DNA of 64,000 bases from Pseudonocardia xinjiangensis (GCF_012911925.1 NZ_JAAXKY010000002.1:62001-126000), one strand, 5' to 3'; shown: positions 34,965-43,937, counted from the stretch's first letter. The notes: generated by a model not told the origin, from the letters alone. A program made the numbers and translations.

Positions 34965-35228
34965 TCAGCCCGCGCGCGACGCAACCCAGTCCAGGGTCGC
35001 GGAGCGCCACGGCGGCCAGTGGTCGTCGACCGTGGGCACGTCCGTGGCCAGGTGGTGGAAGCAGTCCTGGCACTTCGTCACCATGCGCGGCCCGATGTGG
35101 TTGGCCACCGGGTAGCGCCGGACGTCCTTCGACCCGCACTTCGGGCAGGTCTCGTCGACGGGCGTGCGCTCGACAACGATCTTGTCCGCGGCGGGCGGGG
35201 GGAACAGGAGACGGTCGACGCCGCTCAT
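34965..35228 (-). CDS. Small zinc-ribbon protein (acetone/acetophenone carboxylase gamma-like)
   Basis: 87 residues from ATG 35228. A single zinc ribbon, ETCPKCGSKD...MVTKCQDCFHH (CxxC-x18-CxxC), followed by a Trp-rich tail. Its start overlaps the HyuB stop by 4 bp. Acetone carboxylase and related HyuA/HyuB-type carboxylases carry a small zinc-binding subunit, which suggests this operon encodes such a carboxylase or a hydantoinase variant with an extra subunit. This assignment is by context and motif only. Confidence 0.75.
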   Translation of the reverse strand: MSGVDRLLFPPPAADKIVVERTPVDETCPKCGSKDVRRYPVANHIGPRMVTKCQDCFHHLATDVPTVDDHWPPWRSATLDWVASRAG

Positions 35229-37219
35229 GCTGATGCCTCCACAGTGATCCGGGGCAGGCCTGTCCAGTCGAGGGAGCAGGCGCTGGGCACCGTCCAGCTC
35301 CCGTTGTCCCGGTCGCGTGCCATGGTGGCGCGGCGTTCCCGGGTGGCGTCCTCGTCGATGGTGCCGCCGTCGATGACGACGCCGAATGCCTTCTCGACGA
35401 ACGCGGCGCTGTAGACACCGTCCTCGACGTCGAGCAGCACCTTGGCGGTGGCCCGTTCCAGCGGGTCGCCCCAGCCGCCACCGCCGCCGACCACCAGACG
35501 GATGCCCTGGCCCGGTTGCAGCACGATCTGCGCGATCTTGCCGGTCTGGTGGGCGGTGCCCTGGCCGAACTCGCCGTCGTCCGGGCTGGGGTGGCCGTCG
35601 GAGTCGAAGACCCCGAAGAGGGGCTCGGCGTTCGTCTGGTCGAGCGGGTCGAGCCCGGTGGAGCTGCCGAGGTCGTGCAGGCGCCACGCGTAGAACGGCA
35701 TCCCGCGGCCGCCGCCCTGCACGCCGGGTGCGCCCGCGCGGGAACGGTCCCCGGTCACTGTGACCACGGTCGTGGAGTGGGCGCCGATCGTGTACACCGC
35801 GCCGGCGCCGCCGCGGTTCTCACCGACGCCCGCGGAGTCGGGCATCAGCTCGTGCTCCCACACGATGAGCGGGTTCTCCCGCTCCACGTGCTCCTGGACC
35901 GACGAGCGGCAGTTGCCCATCGAGACGAGGCAGAGGCTCAGCCCGTCGCCGGCCCAGGTCCCGCCCCAGCCGCCGCCGGGCAGGGAGAAGGCAGCCCAGG
36001 GGGTCCCTTCCCTGCCGGTGCGGGTGTCGATTCCGCTGATGTTGATCATTCCGGCGGTTCCCGAGTCGCAGGCGATGGCGCGCTCGCTCAGGGCCTCGGC
36101 CATCGCCTGGGTCATCATGTTGACGACCCGGCTGCCGGTGTCGACGTGGTTGGAGCAGCTCGACGGCGGCAGCACGCAGACCGCGCTGCCCGGCGGCATG
36201 ATCGCCTCCACCGGCCGCAGGGTCCCGCTGTTCACCGGCGAGCTCGGGTCGAGGATGAACTTGGCTCCGATGATCGCGCGGGTGGACTCGATCCAGGCGG
36301 TGCCGACGTTGCCGTCCGGCTGCCGGGAGGTGCCCGAGTAGTCGATCTCCATCGAGTCACCGCGGACCTTGACGGTCATGACGAGCTCGATCGGCTCCGG
36401 GGTGAGGGAGTCGTCGTCGAGGAAGTCGGTGACCTTGTAGTCCCCGTCTGGAACCCGGGCGATGCCCGCACGCATGGCGGCCTCGGTCATGTCCATGCCG
36501 TAGTTGCCGCCTGCCTTGACCTTGTCCAGGCCGTAGCGCTCGACGACGTCCTCGAGCCGGAGGGCACCGACCTGCAGGCTGCCGGACAGTGCCCGGACGT
36601 CACCGAGTACGAGGTGCGGGACGCGGTTGTTCTCCAGCAGGTGGTTGAAGGCAGGCCGCACCGGGACGCCCTCGGCGTAGAGCAGCGTCGGCGGGAACTT
36701 GAGCTGCTCCTCGAAACTGGTCCGCGTGCCGTTGGCGAAGCCACCGGGGATCGGGCCCCCCAGGTCCGCGACGTGGGAGGTGGTGTGCAGGACGAACTCT
36801 GCGCGGCCGTCGATGATCACCGGCCGAAGCACGTTGATGTCGCTGCAGTGGATCGCGCCGCGCCACGGGTCGTTGACCATGATCACGTCGCCGTCCCGCA
36901 GCGTGGACTCGTCCCACTCGGACATCGTGAAGTTCACGATGTGCGGTGAGGTGAAGGCGTGTTGTACGCAGCCCTCCCAGGACGAGATCATCTGCCAGCC
37001 CTCGTCCGTGCGCATGTGGATGCACGCCGTGCAGTCCCGCACGTCCCGGACGATGGGGGAGAAGCCGCCGCGCATCAGTGTCTCGTGCATGTCGCGCGCG
37101 ACCTCGATCAGGCCGTAGCGCAGGGTCTCCAGGTCGACGACGTCGAACCCGTAGCGGGCGACGGCCTGGGTGGCGTCGAGGCCGTGCTGCTCCGTTCCGG
37201 TCGGTTCCATGGGCGTCAT
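35225..37219 (-). CDS. Hydantoinase B/oxoprolinase-family subunit
   Basis: 664 residues from ATG 37219 (GGAGGTGCCCG upstream), overlapping the HyuA stop by ATGA. HyuB features: an N-terminal segment (LETLRYGLIEVARDMHETLMRGGFSPIVRDVRDC), HTTSHVADLGGPIPGGF, the DYSGTSRQ segment and a C-terminal GAGAVYTIGAHSTT and VVGGGGGWGDPLER. HyuA/HyuB pairs use ATP to open hydantoins or oxoproline, or to carboxylate ketones in the acetone-carboxylase branch. The zinc-ribbon partner favours the latter, but sequence reading alone cannot decide. Confidence 0.92.
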   Translation of the reverse strand: MTPMEPTGTEQHGLDATQAVARYGFDVVDLETLRYGLIEVARDMHETLMRGGFSPIVRDVRDCTACIHMRTDEGWQMISSWEGCVQHAFTSPHIVNFTMSEWDESTLRDGDVIMVNDPWRGAIHCSDINVLRPVIIDGRAEFVLHTTSHVADLGGPIPGGFANGTRTSFEEQLKFPPTLLYAEGVPVRPAFNHLLENNRVPHLVLGDVRALSGSLQVGALRLEDVVERYGLDKVKAGGNYGMDMTEAAMRAGIARVPDGDYKVTDFLDDDSLTPEPIELVMTVKVRGDSMEIDYSGTSRQPDGNVGTAWIESTRAIIGAKFILDPSSPVNSGTLRPVEAIMPPGSAVCVLPPSSCSNHVDTGSRVVNMMTQAMAEALSERAIACDSGTAGMINISGIDTRTGREGTPWAAFSLPGGGWGGTWAGDGLSLCLVSMGNCRSSVQEHVERENPLIVWEHELMPDSAGVGENRGGAGAVYTIGAHSTTVVTVTGDRSRAGAPGVQGGGRGMPFYAWRLHDLGSSTGLDPLDQTNAEPLFGVFDSDGHPSPDDGEFGQGTAHQTGKIAQIVLQPGQGIRLVVGGGGGWGDPLERATAKVLLDVEDGVYSAAFVEKAFGVVIDGGTIDEDATRERRATMARDRDNGSWTVPSACSLDWTGLPRITVEASA

Positions 37220-39312
37220 CGGGCACCTCCGGCAGGGGTGGTCAGGGCGACGGTGAGGTTGCCGCTGCCGTCGAGGCAGGCAGTGGAGCCGTCGTCGATC
37301 GCGGTGGTCGCGTAGGACTCGACGATGATCGCCGGGCCGTTCACGACCTCGTCGGCGCCGAGCTTGTCCCGGTCGTACACACCAGCGTCCGGGTATTCCT
37401 CGCCCGCCAGGCGCATCGACGTGCGGCGGATCAGGCTGTCGCCCGCACCGGCTGTGGGCCGCCATGACGGCAGGATCGGGCGGGACGCGGCGGCGGTGAC
37501 CTCGATCGTGGTCAGCATGATCGGGATCTCTTCGGCTGTGAACCCGTAGCGGGACAGGTAGAACTCGTGCACCTGCGCCGCGATGCCGTTGAGACGGGCG
37601 TCGTCGATCAGGCCTGGTTCCAGGGCGATGCGGTTGTCCCACGTCTGGCCCGCGTACATGGCGAAGATCTCGCGGCTCACGCCGATGCGGGACTCCGCCA
37701 CGCCCTGGTGGACCAGGTCGGCCGTGGCTGCGTCCTCGAGCGCGACGAACCCCGCCTCCAGCTCGTCCGGGCCGATCGCCAGCAGGGGCGCAAGCGGGGA
37801 CTGCGCCCTGGTGACGCGCAGGTCGCTCGCCACCAGCCCGTACGCGGAGAACTCGCCGGGGTGGCCCGGGACGATGACCGAGCCGATGCCCAGCCCCCTG
37901 GCCACCTGGACGGCCATCATCGGGCCCGCCGCGCCGAAGGCGAGCAACGAGAACTCCCGCAGGTCCAGGCCGCGGAAGGTGGAGATCGACCGCAGTGCCC
38001 CGGCCATGTTCGAGCAGGCCAGCCGGTAGGCGCCGTCGGCGAGCTCGGTCGGGGTCATGCCCAGCTGGTCCGCGACGGCCTCGAGCGCGGATTCGGCGAG
38101 GGTCGGGTCGAGCCGGATCGCGCCGCCTGCGAACAGATCCGGTTGCAGGATCCCGAGGTGCACGCAGGCGTCAGTGATCGTCGGGCGCGCGCCGCCGCGG
38201 CCGTAGCAGGCCGGTCCCGGCTGGGAGCCGGCGGATTCGGGGCCGACCCGCAGGGTGCTGAGCGAGTCGAGGTGGATGAGGCTGCCTGCTCCCGAGCCAA
38301 CGCTCCGGACGTCGACCGCTGGCATGGTCATGACCAGCCCGTGCTCAACCGTCCACAGGTCGGTCAGCGGGGTCTGCCCGCGACGGACCGCGGCGACGTC
38401 GGTGCTGGTGCCGCCGACGTCCATCGTGAGGAAGTTGCCGTTACCGCCGGTTCCGTCCCCGTCGAGGGTGCGGGCCAGCTGGACGGCCCCCGCGACGCCG
38501 CCGACCGGGCCGGAGACGAGCTGGAAGACCGGAGCCTTCGAGGTCTCGGGGACCGAGCCGACGCCGCCGTTCATCGTCATGACCCACAGCGCGCCACCGA
38601 AGCCGATCCCGGCCAGCTCCTCCTCGAGCCGGTGCAGGTAGCCGGTGACGGTCGGGCCCACGTAGGCGTCGAAGACGACGGTCGTGGTGCGTTCGTGCTC
38701 CTTGGTGACCGGGTAGAGCGCGGAGGTCTGGACGTAGACGTCCGGGTACTCCTCGCGCAGTAGCTCCGCCGCCCGGATCTCGTGCGCCTGGTCGAGGTAG
38801 GAGTTCATGAAGCAGACCGCGACGGAACCGATGCCCCGGTCCCGCACCTCGCGGGCAATCGTGCGGACCTGGTCCTCGTCGAGCGCGATGATCTCGGCAC
38901 CGTCGGAACCGATGCGCTCGCGCACGCCGTAGCGGTCCCGGCGCCGGACGATCGGGTGCTCCTGGTGGGGCCGCAGCCATGTCGGGTCGTACAGCCTGGG
39001 GCCGAACTCGCGGTCCATGCGGCCCAGGTCCAGCAGGTCCCGGTGGCCCGCCGTGGCCAGCAGGGCGGTCTTCGCGCCCTGCCGGCTCAGCACGGCGTTG
39101 ATGCCGGTCGTGTGGCCGTGGACGATCTCGTCGATCTGGTCGATCGGAATGCCGCTCCCGCGCACGGCCTCGAGCACCCCCTCTTCCTGGCGGGGCCGGG
39201 TCGTGAGGACCTTGAGGTCGCGAATCTCCCCGGTTTTCCGGTTCACCGCCACCAGATCGGTGAAGGTGCCACCGATGTCGATCCCCATCCACCAGCGTTC
39301 GTCCGACGCCAT
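37216..39312 (-). CDS. Hydantoinase A/oxoprolinase-family subunit
   Basis: 698 residues, ATG 39312. Sugar-kinase-like ATPase fold: GIDIGGTFTDLVAVN phosphate-binding loop, HGHTTGINAVLSR, TMDVGGTSTDVAAV, and GSGAGSLIHLD. First gene of a three-gene operon with HyuB and the zinc ribbon, all coupled by 4-bp overlaps. It supplies the ATP-dependent activation step. The upstream 230 bp separate it from a SnoaL-like gene read the other way, so the divergent region 39313-39541 should carry both promoters; it also holds AraC-flank repeat F. Confidence 0.93.
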   Translation of the reverse strand: MASDERWWMGIDIGGTFTDLVAVNRKTGEIRDLKVLTTRPRQEEGVLEAVRGSGIPIDQIDEIVHGHTTGINAVLSRQGAKTALLATAGHRDLLDLGRMDREFGPRLYDPTWLRPHQEHPIVRRRDRYGVRERIGSDGAEIIALDEDQVRTIAREVRDRGIGSVAVCFMNSYLDQAHEIRAAELLREEYPDVYVQTSALYPVTKEHERTTTVVFDAYVGPTVTGYLHRLEEELAGIGFGGALWVMTMNGGVGSVPETSKAPVFQLVSGPVGGVAGAVQLARTLDGDGTGGNGNFLTMDVGGTSTDVAAVRRGQTPLTDLWTVEHGLVMTMPAVDVRSVGSGAGSLIHLDSLSTLRVGPESAGSQPGPACYGRGGARPTITDACVHLGILQPDLFAGGAIRLDPTLAESALEAVADQLGMTPTELADGAYRLACSNMAGALRSISTFRGLDLREFSLLAFGAAGPMMAVQVARGLGIGSVIVPGHPGEFSAYGLVASDLRVTRAQSPLAPLLAIGPDELEAGFVALEDAATADLVHQGVAESRIGVSREIFAMYAGQTWDNRIALEPGLIDDARLNGIAAQVHEFYLSRYGFTAEEIPIMLTTIEVTAAASRPILPSWRPTAGAGDSLIRRTSMRLAGEEYPDAGVYDRDKLGADEVVNGPAIIVESYATTAIDDGSTACLDGSGNLTVALTTPAGGAR

Positions 39313-39481
39313 CGCACTCCTCTCGCAGCGTTCGTGCGAGCCGTATCGTCGAGCCTTTCAGTCCGAGCTGTCGGGTATCGGAAGATGATGGAGAAATGAA
39401 ATTCAGTAGGGTCAGCAAAGCATGTGAGGGCGCCGGTCTCGAATCTATTGTGACAGTGGCCACACTCCCTCGGCGTGATGG

Positions 39482-39612
39482 ATGTTTTCTGGTCAGCGTG
39501 TGACTTTTTTTCCTCGAGGGTTGCAGGGGCGGGCCGGAGTGATGAACGTGGAATTCGTGAATGACATGCCGGAGAGTCGGCCGACCACGGATCCCCTGTC
39601 CACTGCGAGCGC
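39482..39612. repeat. AraC-flank repeat, copy F
   Basis: GTTTTCTGGTCAGCGTG, then TTCCTCGAGGGTTGCAGGGGCGGGCCGGAGTG, is a variant of the core seen beside the AraC genes. From 39543 it continues as GAATTCGTGAATGACATG...GTCGGCC, which recurs at 50.9 kb (copy G) but not in the other copies. It supplies the start codon region of the SnoaL-like gene. Confidence 0.7.
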
Positions 39613-40006
39613 AGTTCCGTATCCAGCCCTGACCCGGGCGGCGCGCGAGCTGTTCCGCAGTATCGACGCGATGGACGTCGCGGCGGTACTCGAAATGTTT
39701 GCCGAGGACTGCGCTTTGCGTTTCGCCAACCAGGAACGCGTTCTGGGCAGGTCAGGGGTACGGCAGGTCATCGAGGCGTTGTTCTCGGGGATTCGCGCGC
39801 TGAACCACTCGATCACCGGGCTGTGGTCGGGCACCTGGGAGCGAGGTGCGGTCGTGAGCGTGGAGAGCGAGGTCACCTACACGGGCCTCGACGGGGTGCG
39901 GCTGGAGCCTCTTCCCGCTACGAGCACGTTGCGTATCGAACGGGGCCTGATCCAGGACTTCCGGGTGTTCATGGACCCCTCGCCACTGTTCCCGACCGAG
40001 ACCTGA
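39542..40006 (+). CDS. SnoaL-like / NTF2-fold protein
   Basis: 154 residues from ATG 39542; ATG 39566 (MPESRPTT) is an alternative that would leave out the repeat-derived codons. The core fits a cone-shaped NTF2/SnoaL fold: ALTRAARELFRSIDAMDVAAVLEMFAEDCALRFANQE, RQVIEALFSGIRALNHSI, VVSVESEVTYTGLDG, LRIERGLIQDFRVFMD. Members act as isomerases, hydrolases or small-ligand binders. It precedes the luciferase-type oxidoreductase by 61 bp in the same direction, so the pair may handle one substrate. Confidence 0.8.
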   Translation: MNVEFVNDMPESRPTTDPLSTASAVPYPALTRAARELFRSIDAMDVAAVLEMFAEDCALRFANQERVLGRSGVRQVIEALFSGIRALNHSITGLWSGTWERGAVVSVESEVTYTGLDGVRLEPLPATSTLRIERGLIQDFRVFMDPSPLFPTET

Positions 40007-40067
40007 GACGACCGGGACCTGACGCGGGGCACCACTCGGTTCGACACGGAGACACCGGAGGATTCAC

Positions 40068-41174
40068 GTGCGGTTCGGCTATGCCATCTGCAGCCAGAAC
40101 TACTGGGACTGGAAGCGTTTCACGTCGGGCGTCGATCAAGCCGTCGACTATCCCGACCACCAGTTGACGTCCGAGGCGGTGAAGCTTGCGGTGCTCGCCG
40201 ACGATCTGGGCTTCGACACACTGTGGAGCACGGAGCACCACTTCAGCCCCTACCTCATGACGCCGTCACCGATCCAGATGCTGAGCTACCTGGCCGGCCG
40301 CACCAGGAACGCCGACGTCGGGTCCGCCGTGATCGTCCTCCCGTGGCACGACCCGGTGCGGTTGGCCGAGGAGATCGCGATGATGGACATCATGCTGGGT
40401 GACCGCATGCTCTTCCTCGGCTTCGGCCGGGGCGCCTCCGCAGACGAGTTCGACGGACTACGGATTCCGATGAGTCAGTCACGCGCACGGTTCGCTGAAT
40501 GTCTGGAGATCATCCGTCGGGGCCTCAGCGAGACCAGATTCTCCTTCGAAGGTGAATACTATCAAATCCCAGAAATCGAGATCCGGCCCAAGTCTCGCAG
40601 GGATGTCGCCGGGCGGATGTACTGTGCGTGGATGAGTCCGGAGACGCTCGAGATTGCGGCGAAGCAGCGGCTGGGTCCGTTGTTCGCTGTCTCCCGGGAC
40701 CTGGAGGACTATCCGAAGGAGACCGCTTCCTTCAACGAGGCCCGAGCTGGGGTGGGGCTCGGTCCGTCGGCTCCCATCGTCATCAACGCCGTAGCTTGCG
40801 CTGAGAGTGAGCAGGAGGCCTACGAGCGAGCGCTGCACTACCAAGAATACCAGGAAAGCGTCGCCCTGCACTACAACTGGATCGACGCCGAACGATACAA
40901 GAAGATCGGTGGTTACGACTACTACATCGCGAAGGGCCAAGAGCTCGGCGCCGAACAGGTGCGGCACGACAAGGTTGCGAAGATTCTATGGGGCACACCG
41001 GATCAGTTGATCGAGAAGATCAAGGCGCTCCAGGAGGCGGCGTCGGCCGGTGAGATCGCCGCGTTCTTCCGGTACGGCGGCATGTCCTTCGAGACCGCGG
41101 AACGAAACATGCGACTGTTCGCAGAAAAAGTTCTGCCAGCCGTGCACGGATTCTCGTGCCCCGTACCCGGGTGA
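40068..41174 (+). CDS. LLM-class flavin-dependent oxidoreductase
   Basis: 368 residues, GTG start. A bacterial-luciferase barrel: RFGYAICSQNYWDW, DLGFDTLWSTEHHFSPYLMTPSP, VGSAVIVLPWHDPVRLAEEIAMMD, FGRGASADEFDGL, RFAECLEIIRRG. Such enzymes use reduced FMN and oxygen to cleave or hydroxylate alkane sulfonates, amines, cyclic ketones or hydrocarbons. It follows the SnoaL-like gene and is convergent with AraC copy B, a likely regulator. No flavin reductase gene is adjacent, so FMNH2 must come from elsewhere. Confidence 0.9.
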   Translation: MRFGYAICSQNYWDWKRFTSGVDQAVDYPDHQLTSEAVKLAVLADDLGFDTLWSTEHHFSPYLMTPSPIQMLSYLAGRTRNADVGSAVIVLPWHDPVRLAEEIAMMDIMLGDRMLFLGFGRGASADEFDGLRIPMSQSRARFAECLEIIRRGLSETRFSFEGEYYQIPEIEIRPKSRRDVAGRMYCAWMSPETLEIAAKQRLGPLFAVSRDLEDYPKETASFNEARAGVGLGPSAPIVINAVACAESEQEAYERALHYQEYQESVALHYNWIDAERYKKIGGYDYYIAKGQELGAEQVRHDKVAKILWGTPDQLIEKIKALQEAASAGEIAAFFRYGGMSFETAERNMRLFAEKVLPAVHGFSCPVPG

Positions 41175-41239
41175 TCCCTGATCGAATGATCGTTTTTCTC
41201 AGACCCGACCGAGTTACCCGGGTTGACCGACGTTTCTCG

Positions 41240-42205
41240 TCACGGGGAGGCATCTCTTGAGGGTGCGGGAGGGGATCCGGAGTGGAGATGTTCCCGGCGC
41301 CAGTTGCTGGGCGTTATCGCGTACTGCCGGCGGAACGCCCGCAGGAACGTCCTGGGTTCGAGGAATCCCACCGCAGCCGCGATGTCCGAGGTGCTGAGCC
41401 GGGCGTACCGCGGGTCGGACAGCATCCCCTGTGCCGCGAGCAGCCGTTGCTCGCGCAGGTACGCGCCGGGCGTGGTCCCGAGCCGTTCGAACAGGGTGTA
41501 CACGTGGCTGACCGAGACGTGGTGGCGCCGCGCGAGCTCCTCGACCTGCAGACGCGGATCGGCCAGGTGTTCGCGCACGTGCATCAGCATCATCTCGAGC
41601 AACACCTCCGCGGAACCGTCCGCGCCCGGCACCGAGGGCACGACGTCCCGCAACGCCATGGCGAGCAGATCGATCGCAGCTTGCCCAGCGTCCAGCCGCT
41701 GCGGCGCGGTGAGGCGGTCCGCGATCCCGAACAACCGACCGAGGTAGGCGCCCAGCATCTGCATGGCCGGGGCCGCCGGGTCCAGCGTGCGTGCGCACGC
41801 CTCGGTGATCTCAGCGACACGCAGCGGCAGCAACTCACGGGAGAAAGACAGGGTCAGCTGCCGGTTCTCGGCCGGTGATGCCCATTTGTAGGGACTGCGC
41901 GCCTCGGCCAGAACTCCCGTACCGACCGCCAGTTCGGCGAGACGGCCGCGCTGCAACATTTGGCCCTGGCCAGCCACCTGTACGGCGAAGAGCATCCGTC
42001 TGGCTTCGGATGTGCTCGCTGCCATCCGGTCGGTCCGGTCCGCCGACCTCGGTCCCCAGCGTGTCAGCGAGAGGGTCAGATCCTGGCCGAGCTCCTGCAA
42101 CGCCACCCGTCCGCGAAAGTCGGGGCCGCTCCGGACCATCACCGGGATGAAGAAGTGACTGACAATGTCTTCGAACTCCTCGCTGGAGAACTCGTGAATC
42201 TGCAC
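41240..42205 (-). CDS. AraC-family transcriptional regulator (copy B)
   Basis: 321 residues from GTG 42205, the position equivalent to the start of copy A; the open frame upstream is not conserved. N-terminal half: FSSEEFEDIVSHFFIPVMVRSG, only moderately similar to copy A, so it may bind another ligand. From SFSRELLPLRVAEITE to PSNWRREHLHSG it is virtually the same as copy A. Just upstream of the start, CCCGCA-GGAT-TGCGGG (42219-42234) forms a hairpin that would lie in the leader. Convergent with the luciferase-type gene. Confidence 0.93.
   Translation of the reverse strand: MQIHEFSSEEFEDIVSHFFIPVMVRSGPDFRGRVALQELGQDLTLSLTRWGPRSADRTDRMAASTSEARRMLFAVQVAGQGQMLQRGRLAELAVGTGVLAEARSPYKWASPAENRQLTLSFSRELLPLRVAEITEACARTLDPAAPAMQMLGAYLGRLFGIADRLTAPQRLDAGQAAIDLLAMALRDVVPSVPGADGSAEVLLEMMLMHVREHLADPRLQVEELARRHHVSVSHVYTLFERLGTTPGAYLREQRLLAAQGMLSDPRYARLSTSDIAAAVGFLEPRTFLRAFRRQYAITPSNWRREHLHSGSPPAPSRDASP
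41273..41849 (-). repeat. Near-identical block shared with 34251-34828
   Basis: Reverse-complement partner of the block in AraC copy A, 6.4 kb away. The pair forms large inverted repeats around the hydantoinase, SnoaL-like and luciferase-type genes, so recombination between them could invert that whole segment. Confidence 0.85.
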
Positions 42206-42381
42206 GCACGCGAGGCTACCCGCAGGATTGCGGGTCGCATTATCCACATTCCGATTTGTGTAGGTAGTGCCATCTGGGAAGGACCATTTGCACGATGTCC
42301 GGGACAGCGCCGCGCGTCGTGGACGAGCTGGTGACACTCCTCGTCGGGGCCCGCGAGGACCAGGCCCCATCGCTGCGCCGA

Positions 42382-42474
42382 CCCGTGCGTGGTCGGGGCT
42401 CCGACCACGCACGGGTGGTAGCGCGACAGCCTCCCCCCACAGGCTGTCGTGGTCCCGCCCTGGATCGCAGGGCG
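42382..42474. terminator. Three consecutive perfect hairpins downstream of dps
   Basis: First: CCCGTGCGTGGTCGG / CCGACCACGCACGGG, 15 bp, loop GGCT (42382-42415). Second: CGACAGCCT / AGGCTGTCG, 9 bp (42424-42449). Third: CGCCCTG / CAGGGCG, 7 bp (42456-42474). They lie 28-120 bp beyond the dps stop on its transcribed side and between it and the AraC gene. A tandem terminator is the plain reading; a structured RNA is possible. Confidence 0.6.
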
Positions 42475-42501
42475 AGGACGCGTTCGGTCGATCGCAAGGT
42501 G

Positions 42502-43017
42502 CTAAATCTTGCGATTCTCCGCTTTGACCATCCAGGCCAGCTTCTCGAGCGTGTCGGTGATCGCGTGCAGGAGATCCGACGTGCTCGGGTCCACGGCATC
42601 GACCGCATCGTGGACGGCCCGGATCGTGTAGACCGCGGTGTAAATGCGGGTGGTGATCAGTCCGACGACCTCGGCCGTGTCGTGTTCGCCTGCCGGGAAC
42701 TGAGGAAGGCTGGTGGTCGCCGCGATCGTGTCGGACCGCCCGTCGGGAACCCCGTCGAGGGAGCGCATCCGCTCGGCGATCGTGTCGCTGGCCTCACGCG
42801 CGGCGTCGACGAGTTCGTCCAGCTGCAGGTGAAGGTCGCGGAAGTTCTTTCCGACGACGTTCCAATGAGCCTGCTTGCCCTGCAGATGCAGTTCGATCAG
42901 GTCCGCGAGGACCCGCTGCAAATTGGCGGCCAGCTGTGGCGATGCCTGGAAGTTGCCGACGGCGCCCTCACCTCGACGGGTGGTGCGCTGTTCGCTCAGA
43001 GGCGCTGGGGTGTTCAC
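42502..43017 (-). CDS. dps: Dps-family ferritin-like DNA-protection protein
   Basis: 171 residues, GTG 43017. Forms 12-mers that oxidise and store iron using peroxide. The intersubunit ferroxidase ligands are present in KQAHWNVVGKNFRDLHLQLDELVD (H51, H63, D67), and the four-helix pattern is complete. The Arg-rich N-terminal tail (EQRTTRRGEGA) could bind DNA. The start overlaps the stop of the isochorismatase-type hydrolase by 4 bp (GTGA), so both are made from one message, an unusual partnership for Dps. Confidence 0.93.
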   Translation of the reverse strand: MNTPAPLSEQRTTRRGEGAVGNFQASPQLAANLQRVLADLIELHLQGKQAHWNVVGKNFRDLHLQLDELVDAAREASDTIAERMRSLDGVPDGRSDTIAATTSLPQFPAGEHDTAEVVGLITTRIYTAVYTIRAVHDAVDAVDPSTSDLLHAITDTLEKLAWMVKAENRKI

Positions 43018-43655
43018 CCTGCTTCCCCTGAGCTCTTGGTCAGGCCCTGGGCGATCTGGCCGACCAGTACGACGAAGGACATGTCGAGCGCCGCGTAGAC
43101 CTCGCCGGCGAGTGGGTCGGCGTTGTCACCGAGGATCTCGACGATTGCGGTGGAGTAATCGATCGGGGTGATGCCGGACTTCTGCATACGCAGGAGCCCC
43201 GCCTCGCGCTTGGTCTGGGAGAACGTGCCGGCGGCGTCGATCACGGCGTAGGCGTCGAAGCCCTCCGCGGTCGTGCTCAGTGCAGCGAAGGCGAGACAGA
43301 CCTCGGTCGAGATTCCCGCGATGAGAAGTTTCGTGCGACCCGTTGCGCGGACCGCCTCGGCGACCCGCGGGTCGTCCCAGGCGTTGACGGTGGTGCGGTC
43401 GGGCACGGCGAGATCGGCGGGTAGCGCCGCGGCGAGCTCGGGGATCATCGGCCCCCACATGCTGTCGGTTGCCGTGGTGGTGGCGACGATCGGCAGGCCC
43501 AGGACCTGCGCTGCCTTGGTCAGGGCGACCACGTTGTGCTTCAGCTCGGCGAGCGGGATGTCGACGATTCCGCTGTAGAGGCCGACCTGGTGGTCGATCA
43601 GCAGGAGCGCCGCATTGTCACGGGTAAGTCGCTCGCTGCACTTGGGGTCGCTCAC
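43014..43655 (-). CDS. YcaC-like isochorismatase-superfamily hydrolase
   Basis: About 213 residues from GTG 43655, five bases after GGAGGAACT; ATG 43682, inside the repeat, is the alternative. Motifs: [13 protein letters not shown] (catalytic Asp), [12 protein letters not shown] as in E. coli YcaC, and the nucleophile Cys in [15 protein letters not shown], followed by [13 protein letters not shown]. YcaC-type proteins are Cys hydrolases of uncertain substrate. Co-translated with dps, so it may share an oxidative or stationary-phase stress regulon. Confidence 0.9.
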   Translation of the reverse strand: MSDPKCSERLTRDNAALLLIDHQVGLYSGIVDIPLAELKHNVVALTKAAQVLGLPIVATTTATDSMWGPMIPELAAALPADLAVPDRTTVNAWDDPRVAEAVRATGRTKLLIAGISTEVCLAFAALSTTAEGFDAYAVIDAAGTFSQTKREAGLLRMQKSGITPIDYSTAIVEILGDNADPLAGEVYAALDMSFVVLVGQIAQGLTKSSGEAG

Positions 43656-43675
43656 AGTTCCTCCGGAGATGTTTC

Positions 43676-43937
43676 GATTCATGGGCTCGGACGTCGATCG
43701 CGGCTGCGGCGGGCGCTCGCCGGAATGATGTTCGAGCGGGCGTTCCGGCGGCAGCACGGAATGACGCCTGACACGAGCTTTGGCACCCCGGATCTGCTCC
43801 CGCAACCGTCAACGAGGAAATGTCTCTCAGCCGACGAGAAAACGTCCGCCCCGAGCTGGCCCGGTGCGGTCAACTGGGGTAGCTCGGTCGGACCGAAAGT
43901 ATTCGTCCCGGTCGCCTCAAGCCGTCGTGACGGTTTC
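43676..43937. repeat. AraC-flank repeat, copy D (inverted partner of 31093-31364)
   Basis: Contains, on the plus strand, the last helix of an AraC-family protein ([17 protein letters not shown]) and the conserved 3' flank (CGGATCTGCTCCCGCAACCGTC...). It lies between the YcaC-like gene (minus) and the SDR gene (plus). No N-terminal part of the regulator is left. Confidence 0.8.
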
